Positions 52,999 to 61,094 of a DNA stretch of 64,000 nt are shown here, in pieces. The notes under the pieces are model-generated. The model saw only the letters and a list, made by a program, of their open reading frames with translations. It made no database searches and was not told the DNA's origin. Positions within the stretch are counted from its first letter, which is position 1; each line of letters begins with the position of its first letter. The position numbers were made by a program, and so were the translations under genes. Origin of the DNA: Gemmataceae bacterium (lineage in GTDB: Bacteria > Planctomycetota > Planctomycetia > Gemmatales > Gemmataceae); NCBI GenBank assembly GCA_019694755.1, contig JAIBBI010000013.1, positions 1 to 64,000 of the forward strand, given 5' to 3'.

Positions 52999-55944
52999 TC
53001 ATTGGTCATTGGCCGGCTGAGCGGACCATTCGTCCCGGATCGCCTTAAACCGGGGGTCGTTTCGGAGATTGTCCAGATCGGGCTGATTCAGGAAACTCGC
53101 CGGCCGGAGTCCGCCGCGCTCTATCCACGTCAACATTTCGAACGCACGGTCGAAGTATGGTTGGCCCGCCCGGGCGTAAACGCGGGACAAAATCACTGCC
53201 GCGGAAACGCGGACCGGTTTGGCCCGGCTCAGATCATCCGCGAGGGCAGTCGCTTCCGCGTGACGGCCGAGGTGGGCCAAGTAAAGCGCCCGCGCTTCCT
53301 GGAGGTCGTCGTCGAGAGACGATGGAATCCGGAGCCCGGCATTGGCATCCGCCAGCGCGCCGGCCGAGTCGCCCAGGCAATCGCGCGCCGTCGACCGGTG
53401 GTTGTAGCTGTTTCGGAGATATCTTTGCGTATCGCCCGGAGGGTGAGGGCTCCGCATCAGTCGCTCCAGGATTTCGACGGCGCGGTCGGCGGACGCGAGG
53501 GCCTCGCGGAACCGTCCCACGGCGCTCAGCTCGATGGACAGGTTGCAGCTCACGCCCGCCTCGGTGCATTCCGCCTCGGACGAAACCGGGCCGGCCGCCC
53601 GGAGCACTTCCATGTTGCGGATGGCCTCCTGGTTGATTTCGATCGCGTCATTGAACTCGCCCGACCGGCGCGAGCGGTTCGCCAGGCCCATCAGCGCGAG
53701 GATGAAAGTCTGCCGGGTCGGCCCGTGATCGGGTTGATCGGCCACGAGCTTACGCCCGACCACGACCGCCTCCCGGGCCAGCACGAGGGCCTCGTCCAGT
53801 TTGGAGGGGTCGTGGCTCAGACAGGTCGACAGGTTGCTCAGCGTGTGCAACCGCGACGCCCGGTACTGGGCCATTCCCGGGCACGTCGTGGCGAGTTCGT
53901 CGACGATCACCAGCGCGCGGCGATAACTCTTCGCCGCTTCCGCGTGTTTGCCCATTCTCCAGTAGACGTGGGCGTAAGTCGTGTACGCGGTGCAGAGGTC
54001 GAACCGCACGTTGAAGTCCCAGCCGTGAGTCCGCACGGCCTCCAGGCTCAGCTCGATCACGCGCTCGTGCTGCGCCAGAGCCTCGGCGAGCCGACCCAAT
54101 CGCGTTAGGGCCTCGGCCCGGTGCAAGGTGGCATTGGTCAGGTCGCGGCGGGCATCGAAACTGTCGGGCTTCTCCTCGACCAGACCCGTCCGGATGGCCA
54201 CGGCCTCCTCCGCAGCGGTCAGGGCGTCGGCGGCCTTGCCGGTCTGCTTGTAAAGCTCGGCCAGCTTGGCGAGGCAGTGCGCCTTGTTCTTCCGCCGCAT
54301 CGCGTCGTGCTCCCGTGTGGCCGACGGTCCCGCGCACATCGCGATCGTCTTCCGCAATTGCGGCTCCGCCTCCGCCCACAAACCGTGATGGAGTTGCACG
54401 CACCCCAGGTAGAGATTGGCCTCGGCCCGCAGGTTCTCGATGGCGGCCGGGTCGTCACCCCGGCCGACGCACGACTCGTACGTGGCGACGCACGCCCGGG
54501 CGGCGACCAGCGCCTCGGCATTCCGCCCCATCTCCTGATTCATCTGGGCCACGCGGAACTGGGCCTTGGCGACGCGCACCAGATCGTCCACGCTGTCGGC
54601 CGACTCCTGCGCGAATTCCCGGTAGTACTCCAGCATCCGGCCGAGGAATTCCTTCTGCACGCTGGTGATCCGATTCTGCTCGTTCAGCGATTGCGACGCG
54701 ATACCGGTGGTCATGGAGTCCAGGGCGTCGCGAGTACGCTGGCGCTGTCGCCGGGCTTCGTCGCGCTGGTCGGCCGCTTCCTTTCGTGCCTGCTCCGTGT
54801 ACTCGCGGGCCTGGTTCACCGCCACGAGGCCGAGAGACAGGCCGGCGACAGCCACCACGAGCAACGACGTGCCCGTGGTCATCAGCGTGCGGTGACGCCG
54901 GCACCAGCGTGCCGCGCGGCGAATCCATGACTCCCGCTCGGCGGTGACCGGTTCGTCGGCCAACCATCGCTGCAGGTCGTCTGCCATCAAATCGGCGGCC
55001 TGGTATCTGTCTGCGGCGCGGAGTGCCATCGCCTTGCGAACGACGGCGGCCAGCCCCCTTGGAATCCGCCAGTCTGCCACCGGCGGCGGGGCGGCCGGCG
55101 TCGGCACATGACCGGTGAGCGCGTGCAGCAGCGTCGCCCCGAGGCTGTAGACATCGCTCGCCGGGCCGAGCTCATCGATCCGCCCGCCGGCCTGCTCGGG
55201 GCTCATGTAGGCCGGCGTGCCCAGGGTATCCCCCGCCCGGGTCGATGTGTCACCGCTCGGAATGCCGGTCGTGCGTCGCTCGGTAACCGGACTCGGTACA
55301 TCTTCGTTTGTTGGACCGGACCCGAATCGCCTTGCCAGGCCCCAATCGACGACGAGCGTCTCGCCGTACGGCCCGAGCATGATGTTCGACGGCTTCAGGT
55401 CGCGGTGGATGATGCCGCGAGAGTGAGCGTAACCAATCGCCTGACACACGTCGACCAGTCGCTCGATCAACTCGCGGAACGCCAGTCGGCGATCGGTGGA
55501 TCGCCCGACCGCCTTCCCGCCGTGGTAGCTTTCGATGGCCTTCAGCAGCGTCTCGCCCCGGATCAGGCGCATCGCGTAGAACAGGTGGCCGTCGTTGCGC
55601 TGGCCGAGGTCGTAGACGGGCACGACTCCGGGGTGCTCGAGCATCCCGGTGACTTCGGCCTCGCGGATGAAGCGGTTGCGGGCGTCGGTATCGAGTGCGA
55701 ACCTGTCCTGGATCTGTTTGATGGCGACTTCGCGACCGAGCCGGGTATCGACTGCCAGATAGATTTCGCCGAGTCCGCCGCGGGCGTGACTCTTCAAGAC
55801 GCGGAATCGCTGGTCGGTGGGTGCGGGGCGTTCGCGGGGAGCCGCGTCGTTCCGCGGCGTGGCGATGAGCGCGGTCGCGATGTCGTTGCTGCTCGGCGCA
55901 TGCCCGTCAGGCAGGACCTTCGTCGGAATGCTGGAAGCCGGCAT
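52999..55944 (-). CDS. Ser/Thr protein kinase with TM helix and long TPR array
   Basis: A membrane kinase of 981 residues. The kinase domain, about residues 47-335, has SHARGGLGEIYLAVD, VAIKQIQDRF, HRDLKPSNIML, the common variant DWG in place of DFG (LVVDWGLARRF) and GTPAYMSPEQ. An insertion rich in Thr, Ser and Pro lies in the activation region (about 230-255), a likely phosphorylation site cluster. A TM helix follows at about 358-378 (LMTTGTSLLVVAVAGLSLGL), then a coiled coil (ARKEAADQRDEARRQRQR). Many tetratricopeptide-like repeats fill about 450-970 (GLWAEAEPQL, GRLAEALAQHERVIEL, GKHAEAAKSYRRALVI). The C-terminus faces the end of the preceding kinase gene (15-base gap, convergent). Confidence 0.94.
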   Translation of the reverse strand: MPASSIPTKVLPDGHAPSSNDIATALIATPRNDAAPRERPAPTDQRFRVLKSHARGGLGEIYLAVDTRLGREVAIKQIQDRFALDTDARNRFIREAEVTGMLEHPGVVPVYDLGQRNDGHLFYAMRLIRGETLLKAIESYHGGKAVGRSTDRRLAFRELIERLVDVCQAIGYAHSRGIIHRDLKPSNIMLGPYGETLVVDWGLARRFGSGPTNEDVPSPVTERRTTGIPSGDTSTRAGDTLGTPAYMSPEQAGGRIDELGPASDVYSLGATLLHALTGHVPTPAAPPPVADWRIPRGLAAVVRKAMALRAADRYQAADLMADDLQRWLADEPVTAERESWIRRAARWCRRHRTLMTTGTSLLVVAVAGLSLGLVAVNQAREYTEQARKEAADQRDEARRQRQRTRDALDSMTTGIASQSLNEQNRITSVQKEFLGRMLEYYREFAQESADSVDDLVRVAKAQFRVAQMNQEMGRNAEALVAARACVATYESCVGRGDDPAAIENLRAEANLYLGCVQLHHGLWAEAEPQLRKTIAMCAGPSATREHDAMRRKNKAHCLAKLAELYKQTGKAADALTAAEEAVAIRTGLVEEKPDSFDARRDLTNATLHRAEALTRLGRLAEALAQHERVIELSLEAVRTHGWDFNVRFDLCTAYTTYAHVYWRMGKHAEAAKSYRRALVIVDELATTCPGMAQYRASRLHTLSNLSTCLSHDPSKLDEALVLAREAVVVGRKLVADQPDHGPTRQTFILALMGLANRSRRSGEFNDAIEINQEAIRNMEVLRAAGPVSSEAECTEAGVSCNLSIELSAVGRFREALASADRAVEILERLMRSPHPPGDTQRYLRNSYNHRSTARDCLGDSAGALADANAGLRIPSSLDDDLQEARALYLAHLGRHAEATALADDLSRAKPVRVSAAVILSRVYARAGQPYFDRAFEMLTWIERGGLRPASFLNQPDLDNLRNDPRFKAIRDEWSAQPANDQ

Positions 55945-56125
55945 GTGCCTATCTCAGAGGGGGGAGACAGTCGGTTGAACTCTAGCTTTTTTTCGGCCGC
56001 CTTGCCGAAACGCACCCCATGATCCGCCCGCACCACAACTCATTGCAAAAATACCACTTACGGCACGACCACACGGGATCTCTCGGCCGCGATACAATCA
56101 CGGTGTCATCCGGAGGGACCATCGA

Positions 56126-56629
56126 ATGATCAAGTCATTGGATTCCGCGCTCGGGCATACTCTGGTCGATGAGCTCACGAGCGCGTTCGGGCAGATTCGG
56201 CACTGCGTCGATCAGCTCGACGACGAACAGGTCTGGCGTCGACCGGAAGGAGACCGCAACGCCGTCGGCAACCTGCTGCTGCATCTCGCCGGGAATCTCC
56301 GCCAGTACATCGTCAGCGGCCTGGGCGGGGCGGCTGATGTCCGCGACCGCCCGGCCGAGTTCTCGGCCCGCGGGCCGACACCCGGCAAGCGCGAACTGCT
56401 CGGGATGTTCGAGACCGTGTTCGCCGATTGCCGGACCGCGTTGGAGAAGCAGACCGCCGAAGATTGGCTGCGGGTTCGCACCGTCCAGAACATGCCCCAC
56501 ACCGGCTTGGCCGCGGCGATCCGCAGCGTGGCCCATTGCCGGGGCCACGCCCAGGAGATCATTCACATGACTCGGGGCATGCTCGGCGAGCGATACCGCT
56601 TCGCCGGCCGGGGCGCGACCTCGAAATGA
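56126..56629 (+). CDS. DinB-family protein (DUF664/DUF1572 type)
   Basis: A four-helix-bundle protein of 167 residues with the DinB/YfiT metal-binding pattern. The first His is in NLLLHLAGNLRQYI, and the other two are probably in SVAHCRGHAQEIIHMTRGML near the C-terminus. Some DinB-like proteins are metal-dependent thiol or glutathione/bacillithiol transferases; the activity of this subgroup is unknown. The stop codon overlaps the ATG of the MEMO1-like gene (ATGA), so the two are co-translated. Confidence 0.9.
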   Translation: MIKSLDSALGHTLVDELTSAFGQIRHCVDQLDDEQVWRRPEGDRNAVGNLLLHLAGNLRQYIVSGLGGAADVRDRPAEFSARGPTPGKRELLGMFETVFADCRTALEKQTAEDWLRVRTVQNMPHTGLAAAIRSVAHCRGHAQEIIHMTRGMLGERYRFAGRGATSK

Positions 56630-57834
56630 GCCGCCGACCGGATCGCCCCCGGCTGCGGCCGGGGCTGGTGGCATCACCCGACCCGGCCGTGCCGGGCACA
56701 TACATCCTCGCCGACCGGATGCGGATCACCCAGCGGCATGTCCGCGTCCGGCACGAGGAGATCATCCACGCGCAATTCTTCGACGGGCAGACGAGTCTCG
56801 ATCATGCCCGCGTCATCAGTCAGCAGAAAGGCGTCGCGACGACGATCGACCAACTGGCTGATCTCGTGGCCCGGCTGGACTCCGCGCTGCTCCTCGATTC
56901 GCCGGCGCTGCAGGATTACCTCGCGGGGCCCGTCCGCGACCCTTCGTGTGTCGGCGTCTATTCCGCTGACCCGGATGAGCTGCGCGGGCAACTGGGAATG
57001 CTGTTCGTGGAGTCCGGGTTGCCCGGCCCGAAGCCGGCAGAGGAGGACGGCGGACTACGTGCCGTCCTCGCGCCGCACATGGACTACGGCCGTGGCGGAC
57101 AAGTCTACGGCCACGCCTTCAAGGAACTGTTTGACCGCTCCGCAGCCCGGGTCTTCGTGATCGTCGGTACGTCGCACTACTCCTCGGCCCGTTTCTCGCT
57201 GACCCGGCAGAGCTTTCGGACGCCGTTCGGCGTGATGCCGACCGACGTGGAGTACGTCGACCGGATCGCCAACGAGTACGGCGACGGCGCGTTCGGCGAT
57301 CCGCTGGCCCATTTTCCGGAACACAGCATCGAGCTGGAAGTCGTCCTGTTGCAGTACCTTTACGAGCGGCGACGCGACGTGCGGATCGTGCCGCTGCTGG
57401 TCGGTTCATTCTTCGATGCGGTCCGGGTCCGGCAATCGCCGGCCGTGCGGGCCGACATCAGCCGGATGGTCTCCGCGTTGCAGGCGGCAGAGCGGGCGTG
57501 CGGCGAGGAAGTCTGCTACATCGTCTCGGGAGACCTGGCCCATATCGGCCCGAAATTCAAAGACCCGGAGCCGGTTCATGCGGCGCAGTTGGCCGCGAGC
57601 CGGCAACAGGACGCCAGGATCATCGAGCGGGCGGCCGCGGCCGATGCCGACGGCTACTTCGACGTGATCGCGGAGGAAGGTGACGCCCGGAGGATTTGCG
57701 GCCTGCCGCCGACCTGGCTGACACTGGCGGCCGCCCGGCCGAGCAAGGGCCGACTGCTGAAATATGATCAGTACGTGGAACCGACGGAAGGATTTGAAAG
57801 CGTGAGCTTTGCGAGCATGGCATTCGACCGGTGA
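56626..57834 (+). CDS. MEMO1-family protein (AmmeMemoRadiSam system protein B)
   Basis: A protein of 402 residues. About 130 N-terminal residues (RMRITQRHVRVRHEEIIHAQFF) form the extension found in planctomycete homologues. The MEMO1 core follows: APHMDYGRGGQVYGHAFKEL, VIVGTSHYSSARF, AHFPEHSIELEVVLLQYLY, IVSGDLAHIGPKF and RRICGLPPTWLTL. The metal and active-site residues of MEMO1-like extradiol-dioxygenase folds (two His, Asp/His of GDLAH and a Cys) are all present. The AMMECR1 and radical-SAM partners that often accompany it are not in the window. The start is ATG at 56626, embedded in the DinB stop. The true function of the system is not established. Confidence 0.92.
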   Translation: MSRRPDRPRLRPGLVASPDPAVPGTYILADRMRITQRHVRVRHEEIIHAQFFDGQTSLDHARVISQQKGVATTIDQLADLVARLDSALLLDSPALQDYLAGPVRDPSCVGVYSADPDELRGQLGMLFVESGLPGPKPAEEDGGLRAVLAPHMDYGRGGQVYGHAFKELFDRSAARVFVIVGTSHYSSARFSLTRQSFRTPFGVMPTDVEYVDRIANEYGDGAFGDPLAHFPEHSIELEVVLLQYLYERRRDVRIVPLLVGSFFDAVRVRQSPAVRADISRMVSALQAAERACGEEVCYIVSGDLAHIGPKFKDPEPVHAAQLAASRQQDARIIERAAAADADGYFDVIAEEGDARRICGLPPTWLTLAAARPSKGRLLKYDQYVEPTEGFESVSFASMAFDR

Positions 57835-57848
57835 GTTCGGCAAAGCGC

Positions 57849-57910
57849 AAAAAAAGGACCCGCCAGCGCTACCTCGGCGTCGCCCAATCACCGAAGCCAC
57901 AACTGGCGGG
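57849..57910 (-). ncRNA. Hairpin element 2 of the unrecognised family
   Basis: On the plus strand CCCGCCAG (57859-57866) pairs with CTGGCGGG (57903-57910). A seven-base and an eight-base spacer surround the inner stem TCGG/CCGA, which encloses CGTCGCCCAATCA (57878-57890), the same 13-base loop as element 1. On the minus strand the hairpin is followed by TCC and seven T (57855-57849), like an intrinsic terminator. No minus-strand gene precedes it, so it may end an unannotated RNA. Confidence 0.6.
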
Positions 57911-57926
57911 CCGCAGATTGTAAAGT

Positions 57927-57983
57927 GTCCTGCCGGGACAACTCAGGCGTCGCCCAGTCACCTGAACTATCGCGCGGCAGGAC
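57927..57983 (-). ncRNA. Hairpin element 3 of the unrecognised family
   Basis: On the plus strand GTCCTGCCG (57927-57935) pairs with CGGCAGGAC (57975-57983). A seven-base and a nine-base spacer surround the inner stem TCAGG/CCTGA, enclosing CGTCGCCCAGTCA (57948-57960), one base different from elements 1 and 2. It has no T-run of its own. It lies 16 bases from element 2 in the same orientation. Confidence 0.6.
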
Positions 57984-58265
57984 GTTGACAAGCTACCATA
58001 ACGAGTCGCTGTTTCAAGAAAGATCCGCCAAAAATTTCCAGAAATTGACAGCCCACCCTATCGGCGGGTCCGGCTGGGAAAGCGTTGCGTTTTTCGTGTC
58101 GGCTATCCCCGGAGTTAGCGGGCAAAAATACCGGTCGTATCGAAGGTCGGGTGCTTGCGGTCGCCCTGTCCCGGCTGGTATGATGCCAACGAACCCGCCG
58201 GGCGGCGTCGGTGTCGCTCATGGGCGGTGTGGAGCCGCATTGCCCTTGTGGGAGACCCCCCGATT

Positions 58266-58904
58266 ATGAATCCGGCGGCTGGGACTGCCCTCGACACGAG
58301 TGTGCTGGTCCTCAACAGGATGTTCATGGCGATTCACGTCATTTCCGTGAAGCGGGCTTTCTGTCTGCTTTGTAAGGAACTGGCCGAGGTCGTCAGCGTG
58401 GAGGACGGCGGTCAGTTTGCGACCTACGACTTCGAATCGTGGCGTGAGCTGAGCGACTACCGGCGCACGCACTTCCGGCCCGAGCACGACGACTGGGTCC
58501 GCACCGGCAACAGCGAGATCCAGGTGCCGCGTGTGATCCGGCTGTTCTCCTACGACAAGCTGCCCCGGCAGACGGTGAAGTTCAATCGCCGGACACTGTT
58601 CGCCCGCGACGGTAACCAGTGCCAGTACTGCGGCAAGCGGTTCCCGACATCGGAGCTCAGCCTCGACCACGTCGTGCCGCGGAGCCAGGGCGGGCAGACC
58701 ACTTGGGAAAACATCGTGTGTGCGTGCGTCGCGTGCAACGTCCGCAAGGGCGGCCGCACGCCGAAACAGGCTCACATCGCGCTGATCCGCCCGCCGGTCA
58801 AACCGCGGCGGAGCCCTCTGCTCAGCCTGAAGTTGACTCAGCAGAAGTACCGGTCCTGGCAGGCGTTCCTGGATGCTGCCTACTGGGAAGTGGAACTGAA
58901 GTAA
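58266..58904 (+). CDS. HNH endonuclease-family protein
   Basis: A 212-residue protein with an HNH motif in the centre: a CxxC pair (CQYCGK) at about residues 118-123, then LSLDHVVPRSQGGQTTWENIVCACVACNVRKGG (residues about 128-160), with the catalytic DH, the Asn and a second CxxC for a zinc knuckle. The N-terminal 100 residues (TSVLVLNRMFMAIHVISVKRA) and the C-terminal tail are those of the widespread HNH protein found in planctomycetes and other phyla. Its target is unknown, and a housekeeping repair role is more likely than a homing role because it lies outside introns. The start is ATG at 58266, with GGGAG 12 bases upstream. A strong terminator follows. Confidence 0.92.
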   Translation: MNPAAGTALDTSVLVLNRMFMAIHVISVKRAFCLLCKELAEVVSVEDGGQFATYDFESWRELSDYRRTHFRPEHDDWVRTGNSEIQVPRVIRLFSYDKLPRQTVKFNRRTLFARDGNQCQYCGKRFPTSELSLDHVVPRSQGGQTTWENIVCACVACNVRKGGRTPKQAHIALIRPPVKPRRSPLLSLKLTQQKYRSWQAFLDAAYWEVELK

Positions 58905-58911
58905 CAACGAC

Positions 58912-58944
58912 GAGCCCGCCGAACCCCGGCGGGCTCGCTTTTTT
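58912..58944 (+). terminator. Intrinsic terminator of the HNH gene
   Basis: GAGCCCGCC pairs with GGCGGGCTC around a seven-base loop and is followed by GC and six T (58939-58944). The stem is perfect. It lies seven bases past the HNH stop. Confidence 0.93.
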
Positions 58945-58945
58945 C

Positions 58946-61072
58946 CTAAAGCCGGTCCAGCGTCTCGATCCAGCGGACGAGGTCTTCGAACGTCGCGCGG
59001 TCGAGGTACTCCTTGCCCATGTCGGGCACTTCCCGGAAGCACACCGGAAATCGCTTCTCGGTCAGTGCGGGCTTGGCCCCGGCAATGTCCTTCGCCAGCG
59101 GGTCCTTGCCCCCGGCTACCACAAAAAAACTGAGCCGCTGCCCGGCGACGTTGTCCTTGGGCGTGCTCGCCAGCGGCGCGCCGCTCGTGGCCACGCCCCG
59201 GATCAGGTCGCGGGAGTTGAACGCGAGGTAATAAGCCATCTGCCCGCCCGTGCCCATTCCGTGCGCGACGATCCGCTGCCGGTCGACGGTGTATTGGGGC
59301 AGCACTTCCTGCAGCGTCTCGATGACAAACTCGGCTTCACTGGCCAGCCAGCCGGTCGCACTGGTCGATTTCGGGCCGATCATGATGAGATTGTTCGAGG
59401 CACACACGGGACCCCAGATCTCCATGACGTCTTTGCCCTCGCGACCCACGGCCGTCGACCCGTGCAGCCAGATCACGACACCGTGGGCGACGTTCGGGTC
59501 GTAGGTCGGCGGCACATACATCCAGTATTCCCGGTCGCGCGCCGGACTGGTCCGCTGCAACAGCCCCGTCTCCGGCGGCTTGGCGGCGGCCTTCTTTTCT
59601 TCAGCCTTCGGCTCCTCCTTCTTCGGGGCTTTGTCCTTCGCCTTTCCCTTGTCTTTGTCCTTGCCCTTCAGCAAGTCCGGTAGGTCGGGCGCGGGCTGCT
59701 TCCGCGGCGCGAGGGCCTTTCGGGCGGTCGCATCGCCGCCGCTCACCAGCACAGGTGCGTCGTCGGGCAGCAGGCCGGCCGTCAACGTCGCCGACTTCGA
59801 CTTGCCGTCGCCGGCCGTGCATTCGAGTTGGATCTCCACGCCGGCTGGCACCGTGTCGAGCATCTCGCGCAGTTGATCCCGCCCCGAAAACGCCCGGGCC
59901 TTCGCCATGCCGGGCAGTTTGACCTTCATGATGCGATCGCCCGCCTGCAGGCCCGCCTTCTCGGCCGGGCTGCCGGGGTAAACGGAACGAATAGCGACGC
60001 CCAACTCGGGGTCGTCGCGCACGGGCAGGATGCCGAGGAATGGGTGCCGGTAAGGCGGCACGTTTCCCATCAACTCCAGGTCGCGGAAAGTCTTCTCCTC
60101 GTCACCGCGCTTGACGGTGATCGCGACTTTGTCGCCGGCATACTTCGGGCCGAGAATGTGGTACGCCTGGGCCTGATTGGCCACAGGCTGACCGTCGACG
60201 GCGATCACCACGTCGCCGGGCTTGATGCCGCCCCGGGCCGCCGTCGATTCCGGCGTGACCGTGTTCACGGTCAGCGCGACGGAAAACTGATCGCTACCCT
60301 TGGGCGTGATGCCGAGCAGGCCGCGTTTCAGGTCCTTCCCGGCCTTCAATTGCGGCAGCACGGCCAGGACGTGATGAAACGGCACGGCGAAGCTGATGCC
60401 GGAGTCGTACCATTCGAAGCCGGACGTTTCACCGTCGCCGCTGGGCGAGGCGGGGACGAGGATGCCGAGCACCCGGCCGTCGGCCGCGACGAGCGGGCCG
60501 CCGTAATTCACCGGCGACACCTTGGCGTCCGTCTGGAGGCACCGGCCCCAGATCCGATTGACCGCGCTGATGATTCCGACACTCATTGAGGGCGGGTGAT
60601 CCGGGAGCGGATCGAGTGCCCGCCCGAGGGCGATGGCCCATTGGCCGATGCGGACGTCTCCCGGGGGAACGGCTTCGGGCACGGGCAATCCCGTCGCTTC
60701 GATCTTCAGGAGCGTGAGCATGCGCGAGTGATCGATCGCGACGACTTTGGCCACGAGCCGGCCGGGCCGGCCGGGCACGCTGACCGTGATCGCCGTCGGC
60801 TTGTCGGCGAAGTTGAACGAACTGGTAATGACATAACCGTCGGCCGCGACGACGAGGCCGGTCGTGGGGCCGGTCCCTTTGCGAATACCGGAATCAGTCG
60901 GCCCGCCGGTGCCGGCCCGGCCGCGACCGCCCGTGGTCTCGATGAGCACGACGGACGGAGCGACCTTCCCGGCGGCCGCCTGGAGCCACTGCTCATTGGC
61001 CGCGTCGAGGTCCGGCTGAGCCAGAGCCGGGGATGCCGTCAGAAGTAGGCCGAGCCACACGTACCGACGCAT
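58946..61072 (-). CDS. Secreted pseudo-protease with two PDZ domains and a C-terminal esterase-like domain
   Basis: A 708-residue protein with a signal peptide at residues 1-18 (WLGLLLTASPALA). Residues about 30-250 have the trypsin/HtrA fold, but the catalytic positions have changed: the usual TNxHV region is VITSSFNFADK (no His) and GNSGGPL is VNYGGPL (Ser replaced by Tyr). Two PDZ domains follow (about 255-345, with STAARGGIKPGDVVIAVDGQ; 350-440, with SPAEKAGLQAGDRI). A Lys/Ala/Pro linker at about 465-510 leads to an alpha/beta-hydrolase domain (WMYVPPTYDPN, VVIWLHGS) whose elbow reads HGMGTGGQ, with Gly where Ser should be. Both catalytic sites look lost. It lies downstream of two related genes. 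Confidence 0.88.
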   Translation of the reverse strand: MRRYVWLGLLLTASPALAQPDLDAANEQWLQAAAGKVAPSVVLIETTGGRGRAGTGGPTDSGIRKGTGPTTGLVVAADGYVITSSFNFADKPTAITVSVPGRPGRLVAKVVAIDHSRMLTLLKIEATGLPVPEAVPPGDVRIGQWAIALGRALDPLPDHPPSMSVGIISAVNRIWGRCLQTDAKVSPVNYGGPLVAADGRVLGILVPASPSGDGETSGFEWYDSGISFAVPFHHVLAVLPQLKAGKDLKRGLLGITPKGSDQFSVALTVNTVTPESTAARGGIKPGDVVIAVDGQPVANQAQAYHILGPKYAGDKVAITVKRGDEEKTFRDLELMGNVPPYRHPFLGILPVRDDPELGVAIRSVYPGSPAEKAGLQAGDRIMKVKLPGMAKARAFSGRDQLREMLDTVPAGVEIQLECTAGDGKSKSATLTAGLLPDDAPVLVSGGDATARKALAPRKQPAPDLPDLLKGKDKDKGKAKDKAPKKEEPKAEEKKAAAKPPETGLLQRTSPARDREYWMYVPPTYDPNVAHGVVIWLHGSTAVGREGKDVMEIWGPVCASNNLIMIGPKSTSATGWLASEAEFVIETLQEVLPQYTVDRQRIVAHGMGTGGQMAYYLAFNSRDLIRGVATSGAPLASTPKDNVAGQRLSFFVVAGGKDPLAKDIAGAKPALTEKRFPVCFREVPDMGKEYLDRATFEDLVRWIETLDRL

Positions 61073-61094
61073 GGGGTGTTTCCGTGAGAGGTGC

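Larger units (their letters stand above)
57835..58265. other. 431-base non-coding region between MEMO1-like and HNH genes
   Basis: It holds two tandem hairpin elements (57849-57910 and 57927-57983). The rest, up to 58265, has no gene I can support. The promoter of the HNH gene must lie here; a TTGACA at 57984-57989 and another near 58043 have no convincing -10 box at the right distance. Confidence 0.65.

Noticed and set aside
57925-58269. 115-codon plus-strand open frame across the second hairpin locus
   Set aside because: It runs through element 3 and into the HNH ribosome-binding region and its sequence is low in coding character. The shared GVAQSP translation at the hairpin copies follows from the conserved loop, not from a protein family.
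58266-58904. HNH gene as a homing endonuclease or as mobiliser of the nearby hairpins
   Set aside because: There is no intron or intein context, and element 1 lies 46 kb away with no such gene beside it. The protein matches a widespread chromosomal HNH family.
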